In this document: positions 54,925 to 64,000 of the stretch, one piece after another
Position numbering within the stretch: position 1 is the stretch's first letter
Layout of the letters: the number at the start of each line of letters is the position of its first letter
Source: Chelatococcus sp. YT9
Lineage (GTDB): Bacteria > Pseudomonadota > Alphaproteobacteria > Rhizobiales > Beijerinckiaceae
Reading direction: 5' to 3'
Assembly: GCF_018398315.1 (NCBI RefSeq)
Contig: NZ_JAHBRW010000002.1
Location: 1,948,911 to 2,012,910, forward strand
DNA length: 64,000 nt
Notes under the pieces: generated by a model
The model's database searches: none
Told to the model about the DNA's origin: nothing
The model's input: the letters and a program-made list of their open reading frames with translations, nothing else
Position numbers and translations under genes: made by a program

Positions 54925-55449
54925 TTAGAGTTTCGCGACCGTGTATTCCGTTTCGATCGACGACGCATGCATCTGATGATCGAAACCATAGATGTGGATG
55001 GAGATCGCTTCGCTATCGCCGCAGTTCTCCATGCGGTGGATATTCGGCCCGGACGGCAGCATGCAGGCAACGTAGCCCGGTGCGCGGTCATGCACCTCGA
55101 CGGGCACAGCCTGGGTCGCGTTGATGGCGCGGTACCAGGTTTCGCGGATGACCCCACTGACGACGCCAAAGCAGCAGGAGCAATGATGGTCGTGAATGGA
55201 GGTGGCGCAACCTGGGCTCCAGACCATCGCCCAGATGCTGACCTGGGCATCGCCGGCCAAGAGATTGCGGGCATAGCCACCGGGCTTGCGCTGCAATGGC
55301 AGCCCCGCGAACGGATCGGCCTGTGCGACGAGATCCTCAAGCACCCGGCGCGCCGCCTTGAGGTAATCCCGCGATAGAGTGTCGGAGTCAGTGTGCAGAC
55401 CACGCAGGAGCGCACTGCCACGCATCTCGTTGATCAACAGTCCCTGCAT
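54925..55449 (-). CDS. Cysteine dioxygenase family protein
   Basis: A 174-residue cupin. SIHDHHCSCCFGVVSG gives the first two iron ligands His86 and His88, and PNIHRMENCGDSEAISIHIY the third, His138. Cys93 and Tyr154 occupy the positions of the Cys-Tyr crosslink of mammalian cysteine dioxygenase. It oxidises cysteine, or possibly 3-mercaptopropionate, to the sulfinate. It is divergent from an AsnC-type regulator and precedes the RraA-like gene. This conserved-residue match makes the family assignment strong; substrate preference is open. Confidence 0.9.
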   Translation of the reverse strand: MQGLLINEMRGSALLRGLHTDSDTLSRDYLKAARRVLEDLVAQADPFAGLPLQRKPGGYARNLLAGDAQVSIWAMVWSPGCATSIHDHHCSCCFGVVSGVIRETWYRAINATQAVPVEVHDRAPGYVACMLPSGPNIHRMENCGDSEAISIHIYGFDHQMHASSIETEYTVAKL

Positions 55450-55514
55450 GACAATTCCCTCTCCAGCAACTCAAGGGGAATTTTACAGCCGAACCAGGGA
55501 AATAGATTTGCGAG

Positions 55515-55526
55515 TTTGCGCGCAAA
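55515..55526. promoter_or_regulatory. TTTGCGCGCAAA palindrome (AsnC operator candidate)
   Basis: A perfect 12-base palindrome sits in the 185-base divergent gap between the cysteine dioxygenase gene and the AsnC-type regulator. Two tandem TTTCCGAT units (around 55547-55563) lie nearby. The site is well placed to control the leftward promoter. Confidence 0.45.
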
Positions 55527-55634
55527 TGCCAGCACTATGAGAAACCGATTTCCGATTTTCCGATGATTGGAGAACCGTTTTGCAACTCGGGAGAGCGCAT
55601 TGACACCCAATTCCATCTGCCCATACTGCCGCGC

Positions 55635-56108
55635 ATGAAACTTGATGCCTTTGACCGGAAGATTCTGGCGCTCCTACAGGAGGATTCGAGCCTGCCCCTG
55701 GCAGAGATCGCGGCACAGGTCGGCCTGTCGCAGACCCCGTGCTGGCGACGCATCCAGAAGCTCGAGGCAAGCGGCATCATCCGCAAGCGCGTGGCGCTCC
55801 TTGACCGCAAGCAGCTTGGTGTCGGCGTCACGGTCTTCATTGCGGTCAAAACCAACGTCCATTCGCTCAAATGGCTCGAACAGTTTCATGATGCTGTCCG
55901 AGAGCTCCCGGAGATCATCGATTTCTACCGGATGAGCGGCGATATCGATTATTTGCTCAAGGCCTATATCGCGGACATCAGTGCCTATGATGCGCTCTAC
56001 AAGAAACTGATCTCGCGGATCGAGCTGAGCGACGTGACATCCATGTTCGCCATGGAGGAGCTGAAATCGACCACCGCGATATCCCTCGCCGGTGCCGGCG
56101 CGTCCTAA
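55635..56108 (+). CDS. Lrp/AsnC-family transcriptional regulator
   Basis: About 157 residues beginning MKLDAFDRKILALLQEDSSL. The helix-turn-helix is LAEIAAQVGLSQTPCWRRIQ, and the C-terminal RAM domain includes LPEIIDFYRMSGDIDYLLKA. The start at 55635 is chosen by alignment to the family's usual N-terminus; it has no evident ribosome site, and the alternative at 55563 adds 24 residues. Divergent from the cysteine dioxygenase gene, it probably controls that gene in response to a sulfur amino acid. Confidence 0.9.
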   Translation: MKLDAFDRKILALLQEDSSLPLAEIAAQVGLSQTPCWRRIQKLEASGIIRKRVALLDRKQLGVGVTVFIAVKTNVHSLKWLEQFHDAVRELPEIIDFYRMSGDIDYLLKAYIADISAYDALYKKLISRIELSDVTSMFAMEELKSTTAISLAGAGAS

Positions 56109-56162
56109 CCCCAACCGATGTTCCGGGGACGGCGACGGTAAACGGGATAACGCGGGGCGCGC

Positions 56163-57275
56163 TCAACGCAGGAAACGACGGAAGCGACGCAGCGCGAGGA
56201 AGAACAGCACCCCACCGATCAGCAGAAGCGCCGCGAATTGCGGCCAGACGACAGAAAAACCCGCGCCTCTGAACAGGATCGCTTGCGCCAGCATCACGAA
56301 ATGAGTGTTGGGCGCCGCCAGCATGATCGTCTGGATAATCTCCGGCATGCTCTCCCGCGGCGTGGTGCCACCGGACAGAACCTGCAGCGGAAGCAGGACG
56401 AGCATCAGCAGCAAGCCGAACTGCGGCATCGAGCCGGCGACGGTCGCCAGAAAAATTCCCATCGATGTCGTGGCAAAGAGTTGCAACGCCGTGCCCGCCA
56501 CGAACAGCGCGACAGAGCCTTGAATGGGAACGGCGAGAAGGCCTTGGACAATGAAAATGATGGACAAGCTGGATGCCACGAGGACCACCAGCCCCATTGA
56601 CCAGACCTTGCTTACCATGATCTCCGTCGGGGTGACTGGCATGACGAGGAGATGCTCGATCGTGCCATGCTCACGCTCCCGGATCAGCGCTGCTCCGGTC
56701 AGGACTATGGACAGCATCGTGATCGACGAGATGATGTTGTTGATGGCCCCGAACCAGCCTTTGTTGAGCTGGGGATTGAACCGCGCGCGCAGGGCCAGGG
56801 CGACGGGGACGTCTGCTTCGCCGCGATGGCGGTTGAGGAATTCTGTCACCTCGCCGGAGACAATCGCCTGAATGTAGCCCCCACCTGTGAAGGCCTGAGA
56901 CATGCGCGTCGCATCGATGTTGAGCTGGATCGTTGGCGATCGGCCGGCGAGGAGATCCCGCTGGAAATTCGGGGGAATATTGATAGCGAAGGTATCCAGG
57001 CCTTCGTCCATCCGCGCGTCCATCTCATGCGGACTGATGACTCGCGGCACCACGAAATAGGGTGGATAGAAAGCGGTCAGGATGCGGGAAGAGACAGGCG
57101 ACTGGTCTTCGTCAACGATCGCGATTGCCGCGCGATTGAGCGTTTCCGGCACGGCCGTGGCACCCGTATAAACGGCGAGCGTAAACGAATAGACGATCAG
57201 GATCAGGAGCATCGGGTCGCGGACCAACCCCCGAAGCTCCTTCACACCGAGATTGACGATATTCGCGAGCCTCAT
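56163..57275 (-). CDS. ABC-2 type transporter permease (YhhJ-like)
   Basis: A 370-residue ABC-2 permease. One N-terminal helix, a large periplasmic domain (about 45-175) and five C-terminal helices are visible, with REREHGTIEHLLVMPVTPTE as the cytoplasmic loop and LLPLQVLSGGTTPRESMPE in the membrane half. It is the last gene of a HlyD-RbbA-YhhJ set transcribed leftward from 61146, two bases after the fused ATPase/permease. The system should export an unknown compound through the envelope. Confidence 0.9.
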   Translation of the reverse strand: MRLANIVNLGVKELRGLVRDPMLLILIVYSFTLAVYTGATAVPETLNRAAIAIVDEDQSPVSSRILTAFYPPYFVVPRVISPHEMDARMDEGLDTFAINIPPNFQRDLLAGRSPTIQLNIDATRMSQAFTGGGYIQAIVSGEVTEFLNRHRGEADVPVALALRARFNPQLNKGWFGAINNIISSITMLSIVLTGAALIREREHGTIEHLLVMPVTPTEIMVSKVWSMGLVVLVASSLSIIFIVQGLLAVPIQGSVALFVAGTALQLFATTSMGIFLATVAGSMPQFGLLLMLVLLPLQVLSGGTTPRESMPEIIQTIMLAAPNTHFVMLAQAILFRGAGFSVVWPQFAALLLIGGVLFFLALRRFRRFLR

Positions 57276-57277
57276 GC

Positions 57278-60079
57278 TCAGCTCGCCTGTTTCTTGAGAA
57301 GCAGCGTGCCGAGCCCGAACAGGACCGGCACAGCGATGACAAGAGGCACAAAGGAACTCGCCAGATCGCTGAAATCGAGCCCCTTCGAGAATGTGCCCCG
57401 CGAAATCGTCATGAAATAGGTCGTCGGGTAGATTCGCCCAATGAAGGCCCCCGCCCCCTCCAGCGATGAAACGGGATCGATCATGCCGGAATACTGGACA
57501 GCCGGTATAAGAGTGATCAGCGCCGTACCGAAGATCGCCGCGATCTGGCTATTCATGAAGGCCGAAATGACAAGCCCCATCCCGGTTGTGAAGATCACGT
57601 ACAGGAAAGCCGCCGCGGCATAGGTAGGAAAACTGCCGGTGAACGGCACCTGGAACACGAAGACCGCAAAGGCTGTGAGCATCACGAAATTCAGCATTGC
57701 CAGCGCGATATAGGGGAGCTGCTTGCCAAGCAGGAACTCCATCTTCGTGACCGGGGTGACATAGAAATTGATGATCGAGCCGAGCTCCTTCTCGCGCACG
57801 ACGCTGAGGACAGCGAGCATGGCGGGGATCATCAGGAGCAAAAGCGGGATGACGGCCGGGACCATCGCGACAAGGCTTTGCACATCCGGGTTGTAGCGAT
57901 AGCGAATTTCGAGCTGGAAATCGCCGACCGTAGCTGCGTTGCCATAGAGCTGGCGTGCTTTCTGAGTGAGCCAGGTCTGGTGCATGCCCTGCACGTAACC
58001 CCGGACCGTCTCGGCGCGCTGCGGCATGGCGCCGTCGATCCACGCCCCCACCTCGACCGCCCGGCCTCGCGCGACATCACGGCCGAAGCCTGGGGGGATC
58101 TCGATCGCCAGGCTGATATCGCCGCTCGCCATCCGGCGGTCCAGGTCATCATAGCCCGTGATGGGCGGCCGTTCTATGAAGTAGCGTGAGCCCGCGATCT
58201 GCTGGACGTAGTCCCGGCTAACGGTGGTATCGTCGCGATCGAGCACCGCGAAGGTCAGATCCTCAACGTCCATATTGATGCCGTAGCCGATGACGAACAT
58301 CAGCAGGACGGAGCCCAGGATCGCCAGCGTCGCACGGATCGGATCGCGTCGCAGTTCCAGCGCTTCGCGTTCGCTATAGGCGAACATCCGCCGGATATCG
58401 AAGAAGCGGCGCTTCGGAGCCACCGTCTCCCTTACGCCTTCCGACACCGGGGCGGCCTTAACGGCTTTCACCTCCAGCGATGGCTTGGGAACGGCACCCG
58501 GCCTGAGCGATGCATCATTGATGGCATCTTCCAAATAGCCGACGAACGCTTCCTCAAGCGTCGCTGCGGACCGCTTCTCCACGATGGCCTTCGGCGTATC
58601 GCTGATCAGCACCTTGCCGGCATGCATCAGCGAAATGCGATCGCAGAGTTCGGCTTCGTTCATGAAGTGGGTCGATACAAAGATCGTGACGTTATCTTTG
58701 CGCGACAGGTCGGACAGGATCTGCCAGAAGCCGTCGCGCGCCACCGGATCGACGCCGGATGTCGGCTCGTCGAGAATGAGGATATCCGGTGAATGAATAA
58801 GGGCCACTGCCAGAGACAGCCGTTGGCGGATGCCAAGCGGGAGGGCGTCCGGCAAGCTATCGAGCACGTCCTCGAGATCGAAACGGTTTGTCATGTCCGC
58901 GATGCGGGCGGGGATGTCAGCTTCGGGCAGGTTGAAGAGGCGCGCGTGGAGCTCGAGATTCTGCCTGACCGTCAGTTCAGTATAAAGCGAGAAGGCTTGG
59001 GACATGTAGCCGACACGACGGCGCACCTCGATATCCCGCGGGTCGACCTCCCGGCCAAACAGCCGGGCAATGCCATCACTGGCCGGCAAAAGTCCGGTCA
59101 GAACTTTCATCGTCGTGGTCTTGCCACAGCCATTCGACCCGAGGAAGCCGAAGATCTCGCCGCGCGGGATCCGGAAACTCACGTCGTTCACAGCGGTGAA
59201 GTCACCGAAGCGGACGGTGACATGCTCGGCCTCGATCGCGATCTCGGCGTCCGCCCCGTCAGCGCGCGGCGGGATGACCACCGTCTTGTGATCTCGCCGT
59301 TCATCCTCCGGCAATAACGCAATAAAGGCCGCGTCGAGGTTGGCGGTTCCGGTCTGCTCAAGGAGCGTCGCCGGGGAGCCAGTGGCCAGCACTTCCCCCG
59401 CGTTCATCGCGACGAGCCAGTCGAAGCGCGCGGCCTCCTCCATGTAGGCCGTCGCGACGATGACGCTCATGCCGGGCCTGTCCCGTCTGATGTCGTCGAT
59501 CAGTTCCCAGAACTGCCGCCGCGACAACGGATCCACACCCGTCGTCGGTTCATCGAGGATCAGAAGATCCGGATCATGGATGAGTGAGCAGCAAAGGCTC
59601 GTTTTCTGCTTCATGCCACCGGACAGCTTTCCAGCTGGGCGGTCAGCGAATTGCTCCATGCCGGTGCGCTGGAGAAGCTCCGCTATGCGTCGCTCCCGCT
59701 CCTTGCGTCCATGGCCAAAGAGGCGGCCGAAGAAATCGATGTTCTCGAAGACGGAAAGGGTTGGATAAAGGTTCTTGCCGAGTCCTTGCGGCATATAAGC
59801 GATGCGTGGGCAGGTGGCGAGGCGATGGGCGGCATCGGCAATATCGCCACCGAGAACATGCACGCTACCTTGCTGGACCGCGCGGGCGCCGGCGACCAGG
59901 GAAAGCAGGCTCGACTTGCCGACGCCGTCGGGCCCGATCAGACCAATCATACGCCCGGCAGGTACGTCCAATGTCAGATCCTTTAGCGCACGCACCTTGC
60001 CATAGGCGAGATTGACGGCGTTCAGGCGGACAACCGGATCAGAGACGGGCGATGGCTTCTCAGCCGGAGGCCGGGTCAT
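57278..60079 (-). CDS. rbbA: RbbA-like fused double ATPase and ABC-2 permease
   Basis: About 933 residues, comprising two ABC ATPase domains and one ABC-2 permease domain. Domain 1 has [31 protein letters not shown] and [13 protein letters not shown]. Domain 2 has [20 protein letters not shown] and [13 protein letters not shown], but its signature loop reads [10 protein letters not shown], losing the normal serine-glycine-glycine. The C-terminal part (about 560 on) carries an N-terminal helix, a periplasmic domain and five helices. ATG 60079 overlaps the HlyD stop (ATGA); the longer frame from 60112 is not needed. The architecture matches RbbA/YhiH. Confidence 0.92.
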   Translation of the reverse strand: MTRPPAEKPSPVSDPVVRLNAVNLAYGKVRALKDLTLDVPAGRMIGLIGPDGVGKSSLLSLVAGARAVQQGSVHVLGGDIADAAHRLATCPRIAYMPQGLGKNLYPTLSVFENIDFFGRLFGHGRKERERRIAELLQRTGMEQFADRPAGKLSGGMKQKTSLCCSLIHDPDLLILDEPTTGVDPLSRRQFWELIDDIRRDRPGMSVIVATAYMEEAARFDWLVAMNAGEVLATGSPATLLEQTGTANLDAAFIALLPEDERRDHKTVVIPPRADGADAEIAIEAEHVTVRFGDFTAVNDVSFRIPRGEIFGFLGSNGCGKTTTMKVLTGLLPASDGIARLFGREVDPRDIEVRRRVGYMSQAFSLYTELTVRQNLELHARLFNLPEADIPARIADMTNRFDLEDVLDSLPDALPLGIRQRLSLAVALIHSPDILILDEPTSGVDPVARDGFWQILSDLSRKDNVTIFVSTHFMNEAELCDRISLMHAGKVLISDTPKAIVEKRSAATLEEAFVGYLEDAINDASLRPGAVPKPSLEVKAVKAAPVSEGVRETVAPKRRFFDIRRMFAYSEREALELRRDPIRATLAILGSVLLMFVIGYGINMDVEDLTFAVLDRDDTTVSRDYVQQIAGSRYFIERPPITGYDDLDRRMASGDISLAIEIPPGFGRDVARGRAVEVGAWIDGAMPQRAETVRGYVQGMHQTWLTQKARQLYGNAATVGDFQLEIRYRYNPDVQSLVAMVPAVIPLLLLMIPAMLAVLSVVREKELGSIINFYVTPVTKMEFLLGKQLPYIALAMLNFVMLTAFAVFVFQVPFTGSFPTYAAAAFLYVIFTTGMGLVISAFMNSQIAAIFGTALITLIPAVQYSGMIDPVSSLEGAGAFIGRIYPTTYFMTISRGTFSKGLDFSDLASSFVPLVIAVPVLFGLGTLLLKKQAS

Positions 60080-61146
60080 TGAACCAGCGTTCCCGACAGG
60101 CGTGCAGGCCATTCGGCGCTCGGGTCAAGCCGGATATAGGCCATCCCGGGCAGCCCGGTTTTCACATACTGGATGTATTTCTTCAGAAGCTCCTGCGGGA
60201 TACGCGCCTTGACCCTGAACATGAGCTTCTGCCGCTCCTCCTCGGTCTCGACGGTCTTGGGCGTGAACTGAGCGACATCGGACACAAAGGTCGCCTTGGC
60301 GGGGATGACATATTGCGGCGCGGCATCGAGGACGAGGCGCACATCGGTGCCGATCGCGACGCGCCCGGCCTGCGCCGTCGGCAGAAAGAAGGTCATATAG
60401 ACCTCGCTGAGATCGACGAGATTGAGTACACGACCGCCAGCCGAAAGGACTTCGCCGGGCTGGGCGACGCGGTACTGCACGCGCCCGTCGCGCGGAGACC
60501 TCAGCACCGCATCATTGATATCGGTCGTGATGCTTTCAATTTGCGCCTTAGCCGCGTCAACGGCCGCTTCCGCATCGATGACCTGCGCCTTGGCCGCACC
60601 GATCGCGGCCTCCGACGCAGCAAGTTGAGCCTTCGCTGCGCTGATCGCGGCGCGCGCGCCTTGGGCTGCAGCCCTGTCGTCATCCAGCGTTTGCTGCGAG
60701 GTGGCGTTTGTCTTGATCAGCTGCTCGGAGCGCGCCAACTTGCGATCTGCCGTATCCAGTTCGGCTTCGCGCTGCGCCACGACCGCTTCAGCCGCCGTTC
60801 GCTCCGCTTGCCGCTGCGTGACAAGGCTGCGCGCGGTATCGATGCTGATCTCAGCACGACGTAACTGTGCCTCAGCCTGGCGTCGTTGAGCCTCCAGCTG
60901 GTCGGTGTCCATACGAGCCAGCACCTGGCCGGCTACGACGAGATCTCCCTCATCAACGAGAATCTCCCGAATTCGGCCCGGTGTTTTCGTCGAGATGTCG
61001 ATCTCGACGGCTTCGATGCGACCGTTGCCGGATGCGATACCAGCCGGAAGGTCACTTCCTGTGAGTTTCTGCCAGCCATAGTAGGCTGCCCCGATGACGA
61101 TCACTGCCAGAACAGCGAACAGCCACGGTCTTTTACTCCAGGTCAT
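60076..61146 (-). CDS. HlyD-family efflux adaptor (membrane fusion protein)
   Basis: A 356-residue periplasmic adaptor anchored by one N-terminal helix ([18 protein letters not shown]). The first lipoyl half is near [21 protein letters not shown] long alpha-helical coiled coil, rich in A-E-Q repeats (about 80-200), and the second lipoyl half with [20 protein letters not shown] follow. It resembles YhiI, the usual partner of RbbA. It is the first gene of the leftward efflux operon, with the promoter probably just upstream of 61147. Confidence 0.92.
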   Translation of the reverse strand: MTWSKRPWLFAVLAVIVIGAAYYGWQKLTGSDLPAGIASGNGRIEAVEIDISTKTPGRIREILVDEGDLVVAGQVLARMDTDQLEAQRRQAEAQLRRAEISIDTARSLVTQRQAERTAAEAVVAQREAELDTADRKLARSEQLIKTNATSQQTLDDDRAAAQGARAAISAAKAQLAASEAAIGAAKAQVIDAEAAVDAAKAQIESITTDINDAVLRSPRDGRVQYRVAQPGEVLSAGGRVLNLVDLSEVYMTFFLPTAQAGRVAIGTDVRLVLDAAPQYVIPAKATFVSDVAQFTPKTVETEEERQKLMFRVKARIPQELLKKYIQYVKTGLPGMAYIRLDPSAEWPARLSGTLVQ

Positions 61147-61942
61147 GACATCGACTCCGTATTACGCAGCGGCTCAAAGGTACGGTGTAAGACGAGCAAA
61201 TGTCATCCCACTTCAACGACCGGTCCAGAGTTTCCATACTGCCCCACAAGGTAGCAGGCCGCCAAATTCTCACCTGGGCCATGCGCCGAGCCGCGACGAA
61301 GCCATCGGAAGGCTACGATAAGCGGCGTCACAGGTGAGAAGCTTTTCGGCTGATCCCGAGGAGGACTGGCAGCTTTCGCCCACCCCATGCGGGCTTCCCG
61401 GACATAGCGAGGCTCGACATGGCTGCACGTCAGAATGCCGGCTGGATTTTTTTTCCCAAGTCGCCAAGCCTCCAGGGATTGGGCGCGATACTCCAATGCA
61501 GGCTGTCGCCCCGAACGCCTGGCGCGCGAAGTCCGGATGGAAGCAGAATAGTGAACCGTAGGTATGACCGGTTGGATTCCTCTCGGCGCCGGCGCAAGGT
61601 GCGCCGTTGCGAGGGCTTTCGAATCGTTCATGGTCTCAGTCTTAGAGCGCCCGTGAGGGTTAGACTAACGGACGAGCAACAAACCACTTTGACACATGTC
61701 AACGCGGGTCAACAGCTGTTGACTGATTGTCGGCGATGGAGCTAGCCTCGCTGCAGAGGTTTGTTTCTAACGTCGACTTGCGGGTAGCACCGCTGGAGCA
61801 ATGAAAAAGCCCGAGATCAACCACTTGCGGTTTGTTCTGCAATAAAGAGTATAAGGTGCGGCCAAGATATCGCCGATTATCTGAACTAGGATAAAGACTT
61901 TCTCGCAACAGGCTATAGTCCCCTTACAAAGTCGAGCTTCTC
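61147..61942. other. Long intergenic region between efflux operon and TetR gene
   Basis: I see no secure gene in these 796 bases. A 142-codon frame on the reverse strand (61203-61631) has no recognisable domain, an odd composition and no clear ribosome site. The right half is AT-richer and holds the paired palindromes at 61689-61723. A tiny frame at 61801-61845 is too short to judge. Confidence 0.5.
61689..61723. promoter_or_regulatory. Tandem TTGAC/GTCAA palindromes, candidate TetR operators
   Basis: TTGACA-CA-TGTCAA (61689-61702) and the perfect 16-base palindrome GTCAACAGCTGTTGAC (61708-61723) share the GTCAA/TTGAC half-site and lie on successive helical turns. They sit between the leftward efflux operon and the rightward TetR gene, 220 bases before the latter. 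Two adjacent dyads are typical of TetR-family control. Confidence 0.6.
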
Positions 61943-62521
61943 ATGGGAACTGCAGCAGTCTGCCTACCGCCGCCCGCTTCGACGCGCTCCCGCATTCTCA
62001 ATGCGGCAATCAAGCGTTTCGCGCGGTTCTCCTATGAGGAGACTGGCCTACGCGACATCGCCGACGACGTCGGCGTCGATGTCGCCTACGTGCATCGCAG
62101 CTTCGGCTCCAAGGAAAGACTGTTCGCGGAAGCTGTGCGCGCTACGGCACAGGCCGAGCGCATATCCGCCCTGGGTGAAGCAAACTTCCCGAGTGAGCTC
62201 GCGCGGGAGTTCCTGGCGGAGGATCCCGAAACAGAGCACGGTGTCCGGCCGCTCGATATTTCCGTGCGTTCCCTCTCAAGTGCCTCGGCTGCGTCGGTTC
62301 TGCGCGAGTTCATTCTCAACGACGTGATCGTCCCGCTGAATGAAAAAATTCAACCGCCCGATCTCAGACGCGCGGCATTGGTTGCGGCGCTGCTGGCTGG
62401 CCTCGGAATCCTGAAGGACGTGCTGAAGATAGACCCACTCGTCAACGATGATGAGGGTGAACTCGAACCACTCATCCGCGATGCAATTGCCGCTATTATC
62501 AAGCATCCGACCGGGAGCTGA
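61943..62521 (+). CDS. TetR-family transcriptional regulator
   Basis: A 192-residue regulator. The N-terminal DNA-binding segment is RSRILNAAIKRFARFSYEET through VDVAYVHRSFGSKERLFAEA (about residues 15-60), the standard TetR helix-turn-helix. The C-terminal part is helical and unassigned. It is divergent from the HlyD-RbbA-YhhJ operon, so it is the probable repressor of that efflux system, with the dyads at 61689-61723 as its sites. Confidence 0.9.
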   Translation: MGTAAVCLPPPASTRSRILNAAIKRFARFSYEETGLRDIADDVGVDVAYVHRSFGSKERLFAEAVRATAQAERISALGEANFPSELAREFLAEDPETEHGVRPLDISVRSLSSASAASVLREFILNDVIVPLNEKIQPPDLRRAALVAALLAGLGILKDVLKIDPLVNDDEGELEPLIRDAIAAIIKHPTGS

Positions 62522-62736
62522 AGCCACCAATTTTGCAGAATGTGCGAGCCGACATGCATGATTGCGCATTCACTGCCACGGCCGGGTGAGAGGCTGCCTC
62601 TATGGTGTCAGGTTGTGTCTTCTCGCGTCGAGTCCTCAAGTTCATGTTTCCGGCTGCGAGGTTGTGCAATTTGGCCCGCGCGCGACCCGCTCTTGGCGTT
62701 CCTGCCGCTCGGTGGCTCGCACAGGCGGTGCCCGCT

Positions 62737-63876
62737 ATGCGCCACCGGAACATAGGTTACTGGATACGAGGCGGACTGCTGGGAACGCTGTTCATCCTGC
62801 TTGCTGCCTGCGCCACCAGGCCGGGGCCGGATGCGCTCAATACGGTCAGCTCAGCCCCAGGCGCAAAGCTCGTCAAGGTCTATGTCGCGACAACCCGCGA
62901 CCGGACGAGCACCGATAGCAACGCCTTTACTGCTGACCGCGCACTGCAACTGAACTATGCGGAATTCACCATCGCTATCCCGCCGGGGCATAAGCCAGGC
63001 GTCATCGAATGGTCGGCGGGAACAAACGATCCAGCGCGCAATTTCGTAGTCGTTGGGCAGGAAATCCTTGACGCCGGGCAATTCTACAACCGAGTCGCGC
63101 GCCAACGCGGAACAAGACGGCCGGAGCGGATTGGTGTTTTCGTGCATGGCTTCAACACCAACTTTCAGGAAGCGGTGTTTCGCTTGGCGCAGATGGCGGC
63201 CGACGCCGACATCGACGGATTGCCGATTCTCTTTGCCTGGCCGTCTGAGGCAACGGTCACCGGCTACATCGCCGACAGGGACGCCGCGACCTATTCGCGC
63301 GACGGGCTCGTGCAGCTTCTGACAACGCTCACACGCGCATATCCGAGGGACGAAATCACGCTCGTTGGACACAGCATGGGCGGGTGGCTGACCGTGGAGG
63401 CGTTGCGGCAGCTCAAGCTGACAGGCCGCGTCGACGTCCTTAACCGTCTCGACGTGGTCCTCGCGGCCCCGGATATCGACATTGATGTTTTTCGAAGCCA
63501 GATGATGGTCATTGGGCCGCTGCGCCAACCGATCACGGTGCTTGTGGCCTCGGATGACCGCGCCCTCTCCCTGTCGGGGAAGCTCGCGGGCGATCGCCCG
63601 AGGCTCGGCGCGCTCGATATCAATGATCCCCGCATCCAGGAAGCCGCCTTGAAGGCCAATTTGCAATTTGTGGATATTTCCAAATTGACGGCGTCGGATA
63701 GTTTGAACCACGACCGCTATGTCAATCTCGCGCAGCTCTACCCCAGCCTCGCTGCGACGGCCGGCAACGGTGCGGGCAATGGGTTGAGGCGTGCGGGTGC
63801 TTTCATCTTCAACGCAGTCGGAGCCACCCTCTCCAGTCCCTTCGACCTCGCCGGCCGCGCCCTGGCGCCGAACTGA
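62737..63876 (+). CDS. Lipoprotein with DUF900-type alpha/beta hydrolase domain
   Basis: About 379 residues from MRHRNIGYWIRGGLLG. A lipobox LLAAC puts the modified cysteine at residue 25, so the protein is a periplasm-facing lipoprotein; this fixes the start at 62737 rather than the upstream 62602. The hydrolase domain has IGVFVHGFNTNFQEAVFRLA and the nucleophile elbow LVGHSMGGWLTVEAL; HDRYVNLAQLYP near the end may supply the histidine. DUF900 relatives are esterase-like with no clear substrate. It stands alone, 215 bases after the TetR gene. Confidence 0.9.
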   Translation: MRHRNIGYWIRGGLLGTLFILLAACATRPGPDALNTVSSAPGAKLVKVYVATTRDRTSTDSNAFTADRALQLNYAEFTIAIPPGHKPGVIEWSAGTNDPARNFVVVGQEILDAGQFYNRVARQRGTRRPERIGVFVHGFNTNFQEAVFRLAQMAADADIDGLPILFAWPSEATVTGYIADRDAATYSRDGLVQLLTTLTRAYPRDEITLVGHSMGGWLTVEALRQLKLTGRVDVLNRLDVVLAAPDIDIDVFRSQMMVIGPLRQPITVLVASDDRALSLSGKLAGDRPRLGALDINDPRIQEAALKANLQFVDISKLTASDSLNHDRYVNLAQLYPSLAATAGNGAGNGLRRAGAFIFNAVGATLSSPFDLAGRALAPN

Positions 63877-63909
63877 GGCCAGTGAGGCCAAGGACGACGA
63901 TGAGCGGCC

Positions 63910-64000
63910 TCAGGCAACGATCAGAGGTTCCAGCTCCTTGTCCAGCCTGATGGTCCTGATGAGACCGTCCTGGCTGTCATGGCGCAGCACGACGAGGGCT
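63910..64000 (-). CDS. C-terminal fragment of an unidentified gene
   Basis: The reverse strand contains an open frame entering from the right edge and ending in TGA at 63910-63912. The readable tail is ALVVLRHDSQDGLIRTIRLD followed by KELEPLIVA. It is convergent with the lipoprotein gene, 33 bases away. Codon use looks like the rest of the window, but 29 codons are too few to identify the protein. Confidence 0.4.
   Translation of the reverse strand, partial: ALVVLRHDSQDGLIRTIRLDKELEPLIVA

Noticed and set aside
61203..61631. 142-codon reverse frame between HlyD and TetR genes
   Set aside because: No domain, signal or ribosome site recognised. The sequence looked faintly like intron- or repeat-associated frames, but I could find no intron domain or transposase signature.
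61801..61845. 14-codon frame upstream of the TetR gene
   Set aside because: Too short and without conserved features to be called a leader peptide.

Overview
This window reads as a high-GC alphaproteobacterial chromosome segment. The evidence is GC-rich codon use, dense head-to-tail operons, a fused LivHM permease, three solute importer sets and paired Lrp/AsnC regulators. A soil or plant-associated member of the Hyphomicrobiales (Bosea/Chelatococcus/Methylobacterium-like) is my inference; there is no rRNA or other marker gene to fix the genus. I see no tRNA, rRNA, CRISPR array, transposase or phage gene.

Layout. (1) 1-17635: a partial IclR-type regulator diverges from a co-directional run of 13 genes. 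It comprises a branched-chain-amino-acid-type ABC importer (fused LivHM, two ATPases, a binding protein), HyuA/HyuB-type subunits, three SDR dehydrogenases, an OsmC protein, a Gfo/Idh/MocA oxidoreductase, a cytoplasmic BisC-like molybdoenzyme and an IlvD/Edd dehydratase. A hairpin terminator lies at about 18004-18032. (2) 18168-26965: a complete kdp potassium-ATPase operon carrying two extra tiny membrane-protein ORFs (26 aa before kdpF, 37 aa between kdpA and kdpB) and ending in a PtsN-like EIIA-Ntr gene. (3) 27198-28402: a GNAT acetyltransferase and an FMN reductase. (4) 28415-37317: a catabolic island with a maleate-isomerase-like protein, a NitT/TauT-type importer split over two operons, a HutC-type GntR regulator, an aldehyde dehydrogenase, an SDR, an FAD aromatic hydroxylase and an isochorismatase-type amidohydrolase. 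Matching GTTGT/ACAAC inverted repeats sit in its two divergent promoters. (5) 37558-46074: a leftward eight-gene operon with an ArgH-like lyase, a second NitT/TauT importer, a hotdog thioesterase, a zinc-type oxidoreductase, an acyl-CoA synthetase and an IadA-like amidohydrolase. (6) 46397-52991: a ureohydrolase, a LysR regulator, a PuuE-like polysaccharide deacetylase, a quinone oxidoreductase, and a ctlX-ornithine cyclodeaminase pair with its Lrp regulator. (7) 53101-56108: a DEDDh exonuclease, an RraA-like protein and a cysteine dioxygenase with an AsnC regulator. (8) 56163-62521: a YhhJ/RbbA/HlyD-type efflux system and a TetR regulator. (9) 62737-64000: an alpha/beta-hydrolase lipoprotein and the tail of another gene.

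How it fits together. Most of the window imports and dismantles nitrogenous organic compounds. Regions 5 and 6 share an arginine/aspartate-like theme (ArgH-like, IadA-like, ureohydrolase, CtlX, ornithine cyclodeaminase). The ArgH-like and IadA-like enzymes keep their catalytic or metal residues but have changed substrate-recognition motifs, and the ureohydrolase has a milder change. That makes the 37.5-47.4 kb cluster the best candidate for an undescribed pathway. The expanded kdp operon is the best candidate for an undescribed small-protein and regulatory arrangement.
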